A stretch of 30,916 nucleotides of DNA from Porphyromonadaceae bacterium UBA3318 (GCA_002361235.1 DESI01000024.1:1-30916); one strand, 5' to 3'. Shown: positions 1 to 6,835, numbered from the stretch's first letter. Made by a program: numbers and translations. Notes: generated from the sequence alone by a model not told the origin.

Positions 1-23
1 TAATTTTTGTCATGTACTAAAAT

Positions 24-836
24 ATGAACGAACTTTTTTCTGTTAAGGACAAGGTAGTTGTCATTACCGGAGGCACCGGCGTGTTGGGTGCCTGCATAGG
101 GGAGTACCTGGCCCTGGAGGGCGCCAAAGTGGTGATTATGGGTCGTCGCAAGGATGAGGGCGACAAGATTGTGAACGACATCCGCTCCAAGGGAGGCGAG
201 GCCATGTTCCTCACCACCGACGTAATGAACGAGGACGTGGTGCGTCGGAACTGCGAGGACATTCTTGCCAAATACGGCAAAGTCGACGCGCTGCTCAACG
301 CAGCCGGAGGCAACATGCCCGGCGCGACCATCGCCCCGGACAAGACATTCTTTGATCTGAAGGTGGAGGAGTTTTCAAGAGTCCTTGACCTGAACCTTAT
401 CGGCACGGTCATTCCCACACAGGTATTCCTGAAACCTATGGTGAAAGCCGGCAAGGGAGCGATAGTCAATTTCTCGTCGATGGCGGCGTTCCGTCCCATG
501 ACGCGCGTGTGCGGTTACGCAGCCGCCAAGGCCGGCATCAGCAATTTCACGGCGTTCCTGGCGAACGAAGTGGCAACCAAATTCACTTCTGGCATACGTG
601 TCAACGCCATTGCCCCGGGCTTCTTCCTGACCAACCAGAACCGTGCGCTGCTCACCAATCCCGACGGCAGCCTGACGCAGCGTGGCGAGGACGTGATACG
701 TCAGACGCCCTTCAAGCGCTTCGTCAATCCCGAGGAACTTTGCGGCACCATCCAGTATCTGATTTCCGACGCCTCCTCGTTCGTCACCGGCACCGTAGCC
801 GTCGTAGACGGCGGCTTCAACGCCTTCGCAATGTAA
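24..836 (+). CDS. SDR-family oxidoreductase, D-mannonate oxidoreductase type
   Basis: A 270-residue classical short-chain dehydrogenase/reductase. The Rossmann motif TGGTGVLG is at residues 15-22, NAAG at 92-95, the catalytic Ser near 151-152 and the YxxxK pair at Tyr165/Lys169. The C-terminal VTGTVAVVDGGF is the usual SDR ending. The overall sequence resembles the SDR that Bacteroidales use as D-mannonate (fructuronate) oxidoreductase in glucuronate breakdown, normally beside mannonate dehydratase uxuA. The window opens 23 bases before the ATG, so that neighbour cannot be checked. The protein should be cytosolic and use NAD(P)H. SDR membership is certain; the substrate is inferred from resemblance and could be another sugar acid or polyol. 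Confidence 0.85.
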   Translation: MNELFSVKDKVVVITGGTGVLGACIGEYLALEGAKVVIMGRRKDEGDKIVNDIRSKGGEAMFLTTDVMNEDVVRRNCEDILAKYGKVDALLNAAGGNMPGATIAPDKTFFDLKVEEFSRVLDLNLIGTVIPTQVFLKPMVKAGKGAIVNFSSMAAFRPMTRVCGYAAAKAGISNFTAFLANEVATKFTSGIRVNAIAPGFFLTNQNRALLTNPDGSLTQRGEDVIRQTPFKRFVNPEELCGTIQYLISDASSFVTGTVAVVDGGFNAFAM

Positions 837-888
837 ACCAGTGCATCGGCTCTAAATTAGCGATAGTCGGAACAATACTACATAGAAA

Positions 889-931
889 AGCGAGCTTCGG
901 ATCCAACGCACAGTTGGTGCCGAAGCTCGCT
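889..931. terminator. Hairpin terminator, probably bidirectional
   Basis: A perfect 12-bp stem (889-900 with 920-931, arm AGCGAGCTTCGG) encloses a second 5-bp stem (CCAAC 903-907 with GTTGG 913-917). It sits between the SDR gene and the end of the opposing antitoxin gene. Read on the minus strand it is followed by CTTTT, so it best serves the minus-strand operon that ends at 976; it may also stop SDR transcription. It marks the edge of the island described here. Confidence 0.7.
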
Positions 932-975
932 GTATAGGTTAGCTAATTGTCACTGCATAGAAATGACGGATTATG

Positions 976-1242
976 TTATCCCACAGTAATAATCGGTTGC
1001 CCAAAGAAGGTGGATAACATGGCGAGAGTCGATATAGTGAAATTATGCTCTCCGCTGAGCCATCGGGTTATTTCATTGGGCCGTTTCCCGAGAGCTTCGG
1101 CAAACTGTTTTTTATTCAAACCCTTTTCAAGCATAAGCGCGTCCAGTCTGTTAGAGATGGCAAAAGAAAGCCGGGTTTCCTCACGCTTTTCCTGAGGTAT
1201 CTCATTGAAGATTTCCTGTAAAGAAATGTTGGCAGTCTTCAT
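976..1242 (-). CDS. XRE-family HTH antitoxin (HigA-like)
   Basis: An 88-residue protein with one Cro/C1-type helix-turn-helix at about residues 30-85 (LNKKQFAEALGKRPNEITRWLSG). It matches the Bacteroidales antitoxin type that pairs with a HigB/Gp49-like toxin. Such antitoxins bind their own promoter and neutralise the RNase-type partner. The start overlaps the stop of the upstream toxin-like frame by four bases (ATGA), a translational-coupling arrangement. It is the last gene of the minus-strand operon. The HTH is intact, although the toxin frame seems to have lost its N-terminus, so this may now be a solitary regulator or a protective remnant. Confidence 0.8.
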   Translation of the reverse strand: MKTANISLQEIFNEIPQEKREETRLSFAISNRLDALMLEKGLNKKQFAEALGKRPNEITRWLSGEHNFTISTLAMLSTFFGQPIITVG

Positions 1243-1553
1243 AAGTCAAATGTTTTATCGGTTATGATTTCTTTTTCCGTAATTTCCACGTTGCCTGAAC
1301 GTACTTCTTGCTTGAGTAGACGTTCAAATTTCTGCAAGTCCATGACGTAGCCCTTCAACGTATTGTTTTCTTGGTATGTCCGGCTGTTCTTCACATCGCC
1401 ATTGCCGAGGACGAGAATTTTGTCAGTAAGCCGCAGACAATATAAACGAAGTTTGGATTTCAGCACCGGCAACGCAACGACTGAGTCGTTCATTTTGCCC
1501 TTCTTGAAAAGGTAAAATGGGCTTACACTGAGGTCTCCTATTAAAATTCTCAA
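1239..1553 (-). pseudogene. HigB-like toxin fragment lacking its N-terminus
   Basis: The reading frame has only a TTG as possible start at 1553 and a stop just upstream, in the codon at 1563-1565. The C-terminal part (VVALPVLKSKLRLYCLRL, then DKILVLGNG and KNSRTYQEN) is what I know from HigB/Gp49-like toxins encoded beside XRE antitoxins in Bacteroidetes, which normally carry roughly 40-60 more residues ahead of this. The upstream ORF runs into this gene in another frame, +1 relative to its own, which suggests a deletion that joined two genes. It is probably non-functional unless a frameshift product or the TTG start yields an active short form. Confidence 0.55.
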
Positions 1554-1872
1554 TCCATTCTCTTAACTCGTCAGGCAGACCGGTTATATCTTCTCCGGTA
1601 AGGTAGCCCTTATGAAACAGGTTCAGAAGTCCGATTACAAGCATGGAGGTACGGTAATAATCCTCCATTTGCATCGCTTCCTTATAGAATTTGCGGGCTT
1701 TGTCTGTAATCATCATTGAGCGGTCGAACTCGTTGCCTATTTCTGTGTCGAATGGCCGGTCAAGCAATTCGCGCATTTCATTTTGCCATTCTGCATGACG
1801 CCTTAATATTCCTTTCTTCAGCAACTCTTTGGCTTGCTTCTTTTCCGATTTAGTCAGTTCTCCCATGGGCAT
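1423..1872 (-). CDS. Hypothetical protein with a tail read from the toxin gene
   Basis: A 149-residue ORF. The ATG overlaps the phosphoesterase stop as TAATG, so the genes are translationally coupled. Residues 1 to about 106 are charged and helical (KSEKKQAKELLKKGILRRHAEWQ, shown in part) and include EFDRSMMITDKARKFYKEA and a hydrophobic stretch TSMLVIGLLNLF. I do not recognise a characterised family, although this kind of protein occurs in Bacteroidales accessory regions. From about residue 107 (after LREWIENFN) the translation is an out-of-frame reading of the toxin gene, so the natural C-terminus has been lost. Function unknown. Confidence 0.55.
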   Translation of the reverse strand: MPMGELTKSEKKQAKELLKKGILRRHAEWQNEMRELLDRPFDTEIGNEFDRSMMITDKARKFYKEAMQMEDYYRTSMLVIGLLNLFHKGYLTGEDITGLPDELREWIENFNRRPQCKPILPFQEGQNERLSRCVAGAEIQTSFILSAAY

Positions 1873-2633
1873 TATAATTCTATGTATTTATGTGGCCTGA
1901 ATGAGTCTGTCTCATTGGTAAACACATATCCAAGCTGATTAGAAACGATTTTGGTGCCACCGATTTCACCGTCGATATTTCTATGGGAATGGCCATAAAT
2001 CCAGTAATCAATAGGCAGTGTTTCAATGAGTATATTCAAGTCGGAGGTAAAAGCGCCGTTTATCCGACTGCCTTTGAACTCGTCGGCCATAAGGTCAAAA
2101 GACGGAACATGGTGTGTCACGACAACACGTTTCTGGGCAGTGCTTTGTGCTACACTACGCTTGATGAAATCAACGCATCGCTCATGCTCATCATTGAATC
2201 TGTCCCAGCTCAGACGGTATTCTCTGTTGCGTATTCTGTGGAAGTCTGTAACTCCATGCTCAGTGAAATAGGCGTCCGCCGGATGTATCTTTGCCCAAAG
2301 AGTTGACATTATAAGGTCTATGTTATCAAGTTGTACGATCTTATTGTAGATAGCGCTCACATTGGGACGTAACTGTTCAGTCCACCCTTCGGTGAGATTG
2401 TTGATATCGAAGTTTTTATAAAGCTCATGATTGCCGGGCACAATTAAGGTCTGCTCGAAGTTATCTTCGCACCAGTCCCAAAACGGATGCTTCGAGTACA
2501 TCTGGTCACCAAGGTAGCCTATGTCTCCGGCCAGAACAAGTATGTCGCCTACGGGCACTAATGGATTGTCACGAAGCCAGCGGCTGTTTTCGTGAAATTC
2601 AAGATGCAGATCAGATGCGTATTGTATCTTCAT
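1872..2633 (-). CDS. Calcineurin-like metallophosphoesterase
   Basis: A 253-residue protein with the complete set of metallophosphoesterase motifs: D8-x-H10 (SDLHLE), GDIG with Asp37, GNHE with Asn68/His69, THH with His174, and GHSH with His215/His217. These bind two metal ions and hydrolyse phosphomono- or phosphodiesters; the substrate cannot be read from sequence. It has no signal peptide, so it should act in the cytosol. The start codon overlaps the nucleotidyltransferase stop by one base (TAATG) and the stop overlaps the next start in the same way, so it is translated as part of the AbiE-like operon. The context suggests nucleic acid or nucleotide processing in defence or toxin control, which is inference. 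Confidence 0.88.
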   Translation of the reverse strand: MKIQYASDLHLEFHENSRWLRDNPLVPVGDILVLAGDIGYLGDQMYSKHPFWDWCEDNFEQTLIVPGNHELYKNFDINNLTEGWTEQLRPNVSAIYNKIVQLDNIDLIMSTLWAKIHPADAYFTEHGVTDFHRIRNREYRLSWDRFNDEHERCVDFIKRSVAQSTAQKRVVVTHHVPSFDLMADEFKGSRINGAFTSDLNILIETLPIDYWIYGHSHRNIDGEIGGTKIVSNQLGYVFTNETDSFRPHKYIEL

Positions 2634-3403
2634 TATTGTGCGGTGTAATAAGTTGGCAATGCTTCAAGAAACATTCTTATTGCAGCCTCCGAACTGCGTA
2701 ACGCATCCTGTAACGACTGATTCGGCAATGTTTGCAACAGTCCTTCGGCAAATTCTCTGACAGAACCGACAATCTCTGCGTCAACAATAGCCCGGTCAGT
2801 GCCGGTCAGTGTAGCAGTTAGTTTCAGGACATCATTACGATGCTTCAAAATATCCTTGGTGTTTATCTTCTTTCCCGCTTCCCTGTCGGCAATAAGGTTC
2901 AGATAAGCACGCGCTTTCAAGGCTATCAACGCCAATGGAGCCGCGTAACGCAGATCTGCGCTGACAAACGAGTTTTGCACAGTTAGGTTATAATATGGCT
3001 CATCAAGTATGATTGTCGAAAGGCTCGATACTTCACCGTCAATAGGCAGCGGCTCGGTATGTGCTGCAGATGTGAATATGTCGTTGTGCCGTGAAAGTAA
3101 TTCCACCTTTACAGGGAATCCGGCCTTCCCCTGGTCAAAGCTATACAGCACATACTTGGGCGTCTCGTCTTTATTTTTTCTGATGCCGTGGCGGTATCCT
3201 CCCTCGCCAATGAACGCCCAGAATGCTCTTGCAAATTCCGGAGTCATGTTTTCCACGATAACGACAATGTCAATATCCATCGTCGCACGTGGTCGCATTT
3301 CTGTTCCGCTCAGTATCTCGTCGCAGGCTGTGCCTCCGATTATCACGAAGTTGTTCGAAAACTGTGCGAACCGTTCTCTGAATATATCAAGTCCTCCTAC
3401 CAT
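2633..3403 (-). CDS. Nucleotidyltransferase, AbiEii-like toxin
   Basis: A 256-residue protein of the nucleotidyltransferase fold. It has a GG pair (residues 23-24, VIIGGTACDEIL), the metal-binding D43-x-D45 (ATMDIDIVV) and a third likely acidic residue, E101, in FPVKVELLS. A Lys/Arg-rich helical half follows (LIALKARAYLNL, then KDILKHRNDV), as in AbiEii/MenT-type toxins, which add nucleotides to tRNA or other acceptors. The preceding winged-helix gene overlaps it by seven bases, as in AbiEi-AbiEii type IV toxin-antitoxin pairs. The fold is well supported; toxicity and target are inferred. It is unusual in being followed at once by a coupled phosphoesterase gene. Confidence 0.8.
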   Translation of the reverse strand: MVGGLDIFRERFAQFSNNFVIIGGTACDEILSGTEMRPRATMDIDIVVIVENMTPEFARAFWAFIGEGGYRHGIRKNKDETPKYVLYSFDQGKAGFPVKVELLSRHNDIFTSAAHTEPLPIDGEVSSLSTIILDEPYYNLTVQNSFVSADLRYAAPLALIALKARAYLNLIADREAGKKINTKDILKHRNDVLKLTATLTGTDRAIVDAEIVGSVREFAEGLLQTLPNQSLQDALRSSEAAIRMFLEALPTYYTAQ

Positions 3404-4323
3404 GGCATTTCGTTTATCATTATTTCAAGTTCTTTTTGTACTCGCGGATCGTTGTCATCTCTTAGCGTGAGATATAGTGACAGCTTGTCAACGTATTCAT
3501 CCGTTGCGATTGGTGGATATTTCCATATCTCTACCCGCTGGATGTCCTCTAATTGCGACAGGCTGTTTTTCAATTTCTTATTCTCGACAACCGTGAACAC
3601 TCGTGTAGGAAAATTCTCCCCGACTAGCATTGAATAATGCGATAAAGCTTCGATGCCGCCGATCAGCCCACGGTTCAATGGCTCATCAGTATATCCGGAT
3701 TGTTTTATCGGGTTAGAGAGATACGGCTGCGACTTTTTCCACAATTCACGCTTGTGGGGAATGAATATCAGTCGTTTATTACGACTGTTATCAGCCTTGA
3801 ACTCAGCGAGACCCAGCCCGGATAATTGCTGTGCTGATTTTGCAAGGGTAGCGTATTTATAGGGAGTAATCTCTGCAATCTCATTTAGTGTCATGCCATT
3901 GAGAGAACAACTCTGAAGATGAATCAGCAGTAGATATTGAGTAGACGGCAACAGTTGAGAGGGAATTTCAATACTGCTTAATCTGCGGTTAGCAAGTAAC
4001 GATGGGACAAAAGCGAACTTATCGCGGACTACGAAATACACACCTTTGTCTACAAGACGGTCGCGCTCATAAGTTGGCAAGTTGTCGAAATAAAAAACTG
4101 CCGGAAGATGCACGGCTTGCTCTATCCTATGGGCAATATTCCTGCGTTGCACGGGTGAATAGTTCACCGACTCTTTGGCCACCAACAACAGCAGTTGATG
4201 TCCGGTCATCGCAAACTGATATATGTCGAACCCCGCAAGGAGTCCGAGCCATAAGTTTTTCGATATATCCGATGCCGGTTTATCAAGTTGTACTTTCTTC
4301 CCGGCTACAATGATGTTATCCAT
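3397..4323 (-). CDS. Winged-helix regulator / AbiEi-like antitoxin
   Basis: A 308-residue protein and the first gene of the minus-strand operon. A MarR-like winged helix occupies about residues 135-200 (MTLNEIAEITPYKYATLAKS, then the basic wing SRNKRLIF). The N-terminal 130 residues are a domain I cannot name, and the C-terminal third resembles the antitoxin half that precedes AbiEii nucleotidyltransferases in Bacteroidetes. It probably represses its own promoter: a near-perfect inverted repeat (4322-4368) covers the -7 box and the ATG. The stop overlaps the toxin start by seven bases. It differs in layout from classical AbiEi, whose winged helix is at the N-terminus, so the antitoxin role is inference from position. 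Confidence 0.7.
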   Translation of the reverse strand: MDNIIVAGKKVQLDKPASDISKNLWLGLLAGFDIYQFAMTGHQLLLLVAKESVNYSPVQRRNIAHRIEQAVHLPAVFYFDNLPTYERDRLVDKGVYFVVRDKFAFVPSLLANRRLSSIEIPSQLLPSTQYLLLIHLQSCSLNGMTLNEIAEITPYKYATLAKSAQQLSGLGLAEFKADNSRNKRLIFIPHKRELWKKSQPYLSNPIKQSGYTDEPLNRGLIGGIEALSHYSMLVGENFPTRVFTVVENKKLKNSLSQLEDIQRVEIWKYPPIATDEYVDKLSLYLTLRDDNDPRVQKELEIMINEMPW

Positions 4324-4368
4324 ACTTTTGCATCGTTCTATCTACCTCGTAGAACAATGCAAAAGTAT
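4322..4368 (-). promoter_or_regulatory. Operator-like inverted repeat over the operon start
   Basis: Arms 4322-4340 and 4350-4368 are 19 bases long with one mismatch (outer part ATACTTTTGCAT / ATGCAAAAGTAT) and a 9-base spacer. The right arm contains the minus-strand -7 box and the left arm covers the ATG, so a bound dimer would block both promoter and leader. This fits autoregulation by the winged-helix protein encoded immediately downstream. Confidence 0.7.
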
Positions 4369-4391
4369 ATATAATTTCTTGAACCACCAAA
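4360..4391 (-). promoter_or_regulatory. Promoter of the AbiE-like operon
   Basis: On the minus strand a -33 TTTG is followed by 20 bases and then TACTTTTG (4367-4360), matching the Bacteroidetes TAnnTTTG -7 consensus. It lies 37 bases before the ATG at 4323 and overlaps the inverted-repeat operator. Confidence 0.65.
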
Positions 4392-4394
4392 TTT

Positions 4395-4866
4395 TCAGTC
4401 AATGGCATCGACCATTTCTTTACACATTTCTTCATCAACATCACGGTATCGGGCAAATGCCTGACTTCCGGAAGCATGAGGGCTAAGGGCGCGAAAGGTT
4501 CTCAACGTATTTCGCCTTGACCTCATCGGGCAGAGCGTCGTGGTCTTCGCGCTTGCCGAGGCGACGTTCATCTTCCGGCACGGTAGAAGCATGGTCGGAC
4601 AGATGATGTTCGTCGGCAATGGCCGCCACCTGCGCGGCCATTGCCTAGACATGTGCGTGGGTCATGGCTTGAACGCGGAAGTTGTAATACTTTTGAAGAT
4701 GATACTCCACGAAGTCGTGGCGTCGGTCAATCTGAGTGATTATGTTCTTATACATAATCTGATTGCCCGACAGTTTCAAGAGGCAAAGAGAACCGACGGT
4801 GTAGTCACGCACGGTTTAGGGCTTTTCAAGCCATTGCTTTATCTGTTCAGTAAATTTGTGGTCCAT
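4395..4866 (-). pseudogene. Decayed small hypothetical gene
   Basis: Starting from an ATG at 4866, the minus strand reads MDHKFTEQIKQWLEKP, then TAA at codon 17. It then continues sensibly (TVRDYTVGSLCLLKLSGNQ, later HDFVEYHLQKYYNFRVQAMT) to a TAG, then EDHDALPDEVKAKYVENL, and loses frame near 4500. The last piece (YRDVDEEMCKEMVDAID) is in another frame and ends at 4395. The pattern of one helical protein interrupted by two stops and a frameshift indicates a dead gene. It resembles a small hypothetical family I associate with Bacteroidales mobile elements, but that recollection is weak. A TAATTTTG box (minus strand, 4899-4892) just upstream may be its old promoter. Confidence 0.7.
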
Positions 4867-4936
4867 AAGAGTGTAAGCTGTTTGGTTTCCACAAAATTAC
4901 TTCCTTAGACATAGTTAATAAAAGACGGAAAATTTG

Positions 4937-4944
4937 TAACTTTG
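4937..4944 (+). promoter_or_regulatory. -7 box of the lipoprotein gene
   Basis: TAACTTTG lies 22 bases before the ATG at 4966. It shows that the in-frame TTG at 4942 lies inside the promoter and cannot be the start. I see no clear -33 TTTG. Confidence 0.5.
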
Positions 4945-4965
4945 CAGAAAATAATATTAATTGGT

Positions 4966-5904
4966 ATGACAAAGAAAGGTGCTAAACTATATTTACATTT
5001 CTTAATGGCAATTATTGCCTTGATGTTCACTACAATTACTGGTTGTAATAACACCAAGGCTCATTTAGACAAATCCAGTAATTACGTTTCCCATGTTAAT
5101 GATACCATAAAACTCAGTTTATATAATGTGGCTTTAGGGGATTCTTTTTTTACTGTAAAAGAAAAGTTTAAGAACTTGCTCGCTGTTCCATTAGATTCAT
5201 TGTCTTCATATTTACCTATAGAAGACAATCTTAAGATAGTATATGAAGATTTAGGAATTTCAATATATACAACTGATACAGTATTCATTGCTAATCATGA
5301 AGGCTGGCAACATATAAATAATAATGGGTTTTATAAAGATTTTCCATTAAAAAATACCAAACACTATACAAAACTCATATTCTTTATAAAAGATGGAAGA
5401 GTATTTCAAAGCGAAATGCTAATAACTTCTACCATCATTGGTGTCGATGATGTAGAACTCAGTCAGGATGATTTTATAATATCGATACGTAATCTATATA
5501 AAGAAAAGTATAGCAATCCTGATTCCATCATGCTGTACAACAGGAAGTCTCGGTATGCAGCAACGTATTCAATAGATACTGATTCTATTATTAAGGAGGA
5601 GATTTACAATAATGTCAAAGAAAGCATAGATGAATATCCGCCGAGTATTTCATCATCTTCAATTTGGAGTTGGAAAAATGCTAATATTATCGCAGAGTGG
5701 GATTTCCAACCATATAAACATGGACAAATTTGGTTTTGGGTTACATGTCCGTCTATAAGAATAATATATACAGATTTATCTGCAGTTGAAGCAGAAACAA
5801 AAAAGAGGAAGGAGCAAATTAGGCTGCAAAAGGAAGATAGTCTCAGGAAAATAAATAGAATTGAAATGGAGAATGCTGAACGGATAAAGCAGCAGATAAT
5901 ATAA
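4966..5904 (+). CDS. Orphan lipoprotein, AT-rich
   Basis: A 312-residue predicted lipoprotein. The start at 4966 gives MTKKGAKLY, a hydrophobic segment and the lipobox TITG-Cys27; a longer in-frame start at 4942 is excluded because it falls in the promoter. The body is mostly beta-prone with no motif I recognise. The last 40 residues are a charged helix (ETKKRKEQIRLQKEDSLRK) that may form a coiled coil. Base composition is markedly more AT-rich than flanking core genes, with many AAT, ATA and TTA codons, which suggests horizontal origin. It lies between two pseudogenes in the island, ending one base before the phosphoribosyltransferase remnant on the other strand. Function unknown. Confidence 0.75.
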   Translation: MTKKGAKLYLHFLMAIIALMFTTITGCNNTKAHLDKSSNYVSHVNDTIKLSLYNVALGDSFFTVKEKFKNLLAVPLDSLSSYLPIEDNLKIVYEDLGISIYTTDTVFIANHEGWQHINNNGFYKDFPLKNTKHYTKLIFFIKDGRVFQSEMLITSTIIGVDDVELSQDDFIISIRNLYKEKYSNPDSIMLYNRKSRYAATYSIDTDSIIKEEIYNNVKESIDEYPPSISSSSIWSWKNANIIAEWDFQPYKHGQIWFWVTCPSIRIIYTDLSAVEAETKKRKEQIRLQKEDSLRKINRIEMENAERIKQQII

Positions 5905-5905
5905 T

Positions 5906-6180
5906 CTAGAGTTTATTGTTAATGCCGATGAAAACACGAGGTTGTAACCGAGTAGAAGAAACAGTTCCCGCATCGAGATCATAGTTGCGCCGGAGGTAAC
6001 AAAATCGTCAAAAACGATGATGTTGCGTTCTGAGGGCAGTTCTTTGCCGAAGGTAAAAACAGCACCTGCACGATGCTTAGAGTGGCACTCGGCGACATCT
6101 TTGTAGAAGGGTATGTCGAGAAGTTCAGCGAGCAGGGCAGAAATGAGCGATGCAAAGTCACAACAGACCCGACATTGGCT
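5906..6180 (-). pseudogene. Phosphoribosyltransferase remnant (C-terminal part)
   Basis: The minus strand encodes LLDIPFYKDVAECHSKHRAG, followed by a PRPP-binding-type loop (IIVFDDFVTSGAT) and SMRELFLLLGYN. This matches the C-terminal half of type I phosphoribosyltransferase (ComF-like) proteins. The in-frame continuation misreads the end as VFSSALTINSRL, whereas a one-base shift gives FIGINNKL and a TAG at 5908-5906, a more family-like ending. There is no room for the N-terminal half, because the next gene's terminator begins at 6198. I read this as a truncated, frameshifted leftover. Confidence 0.65.
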
Positions 6181-6197
6181 AATATAATATATAAAGC

Positions 6198-6225
6198 AGA
6201 GCCTCCGCTTTCAAGCGGAAGCTCT
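6198..6225 (-). terminator. Hairpin terminator of the small lipoprotein gene
   Basis: A stem AGAGC...GCTCT (6198-6202 / 6221-6225) with an inner CCGCTT/AAGCGG stem, followed on the minus strand by T-rich sequence (CTTTATATATTATATTAG). It lies 21 bases beyond the stop of the 6247-6642 gene. Confidence 0.7.
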
Positions 6226-6246
6226 GTCGCTCTATATTTTATTTGC

Positions 6247-6642
6247 TTAGTAGCGGTAGCAGGTGATGATGGCCTCGTCGGTGTGGAGGATCATCTTGTT
6301 GTGGCGCGGGAATTCGACATCCATAACGGTCGGGTTGCTCTTGATTCCGTAATAACCGAGCTTCTCTGCGCTCGGATTGGCCGGGTCGCGGAAATCGACG
6401 CCGAGTTTCCCTTCTTTCTTATTGTAGTTGATCTCGCCGGTGCCGAGACCGGGCCATTGCGTTATCTCAAGCTGGGTCCGTATGAAATAGTCTTCCGGAT
6501 GCTTGATCTCGCCGGTCCGGGTCATTTCGATGGTGGAGATACGCCAGAAGCCGTCGATCTTGCCGTTGGATTTGGAGCGGCGGCAGCCGGCGGCAGCCAA
6601 TATCGTGATTATGATGAGTGTGAGCAGGGTTATCTTCTTCAT
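6247..6642 (-). CDS. Small lipoprotein, lipocalin-like
   Basis: A 131-residue protein with a signal segment and lipobox ending at Cys20, followed by a basic RRSK stretch. The mature part starts with IDGFWRISTIEM and ends MILHTDEAIITCYRY, resembling the lipocalin-like domains (DUF4488/DUF5004 style) common in Bacteroidales lipoproteins; the exact family is uncertain. It is transcribed alone from its own promoter (6689-6719) and ends at a hairpin. It is probably periplasmic or surface-anchored. No ligand can be inferred. Confidence 0.75.
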   Translation of the reverse strand: MKKITLLTLIIITILAAAGCRRSKSNGKIDGFWRISTIEMTRTGEIKHPEDYFIRTQLEITQWPGLGTGEINYNKKEGKLGVDFRDPANPSAEKLGYYGIKSNPTVMDVEFPRHNKMILHTDEAIITCYRY

Positions 6643-6688
6643 AATTTCAGTTTCGTTTACAGCACGTGGTGCCGATCATTAATGATGA

Positions 6689-6719
6689 CAAAATTACAAC
6701 TTTACTATTAAACCACAAA
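6689..6719 (-). promoter_or_regulatory. Promoter of the small lipoprotein gene
   Basis: On the minus strand TTTG (6719-6716), 19 bases, then TAATTTTG (6696-6689). Both boxes and the spacing match the Bacteroidetes consensus. The leader to the ATG at 6642 is about 40 bases. Confidence 0.7.
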
Positions 6720-6725
6720 ATTTCT

Positions 6726-6756
6726 TTTGAAGTTTGAATCCAATGTTGTAATTTTG
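6726..6756 (+). promoter_or_regulatory. Promoter of hisS
   Basis: TTTG (6726-6729), a 19-base spacer, then TAATTTTG (6749-6756). It is divergent from the lipoprotein promoter, with the -33 boxes about 10 bases apart. It leaves a leader of roughly 70 bases that contains a 12-base direct repeat. Confidence 0.7.
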
Positions 6757-6764
6757 TAGAATGA

Positions 6765-6799
6765 GGGGAGTGGAACTCCTTAATGTGGGGGAGTGGAAC
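6765..6799 (+). repeat. Direct repeat in the hisS leader
   Basis: GGGGAGTGGAAC occurs at 6765-6776 and again at 6788-6799, separated by 11 bases, inside the predicted 5' leader of hisS. No T-box hairpin is obvious. It may be a protein or RNA control site, or chance. Confidence 0.45.
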
Positions 6800-6835
6800 C
6801 TGTTAAGTTAAATTATAGAAACATTTTCAACATCA

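Noticed and set aside
4942..4965. Upstream TTG start for the AT-rich lipoprotein
   Set aside because: The TTG is part of the TAACTTTG promoter box; the ATG at 4966 gives a proper lipoprotein signal.
6073..6711. Plus-strand ORF over the small lipoprotein
   Set aside because: It runs across the terminator, both promoters and the lipoprotein gene on the other strand; no start context or family resemblance.
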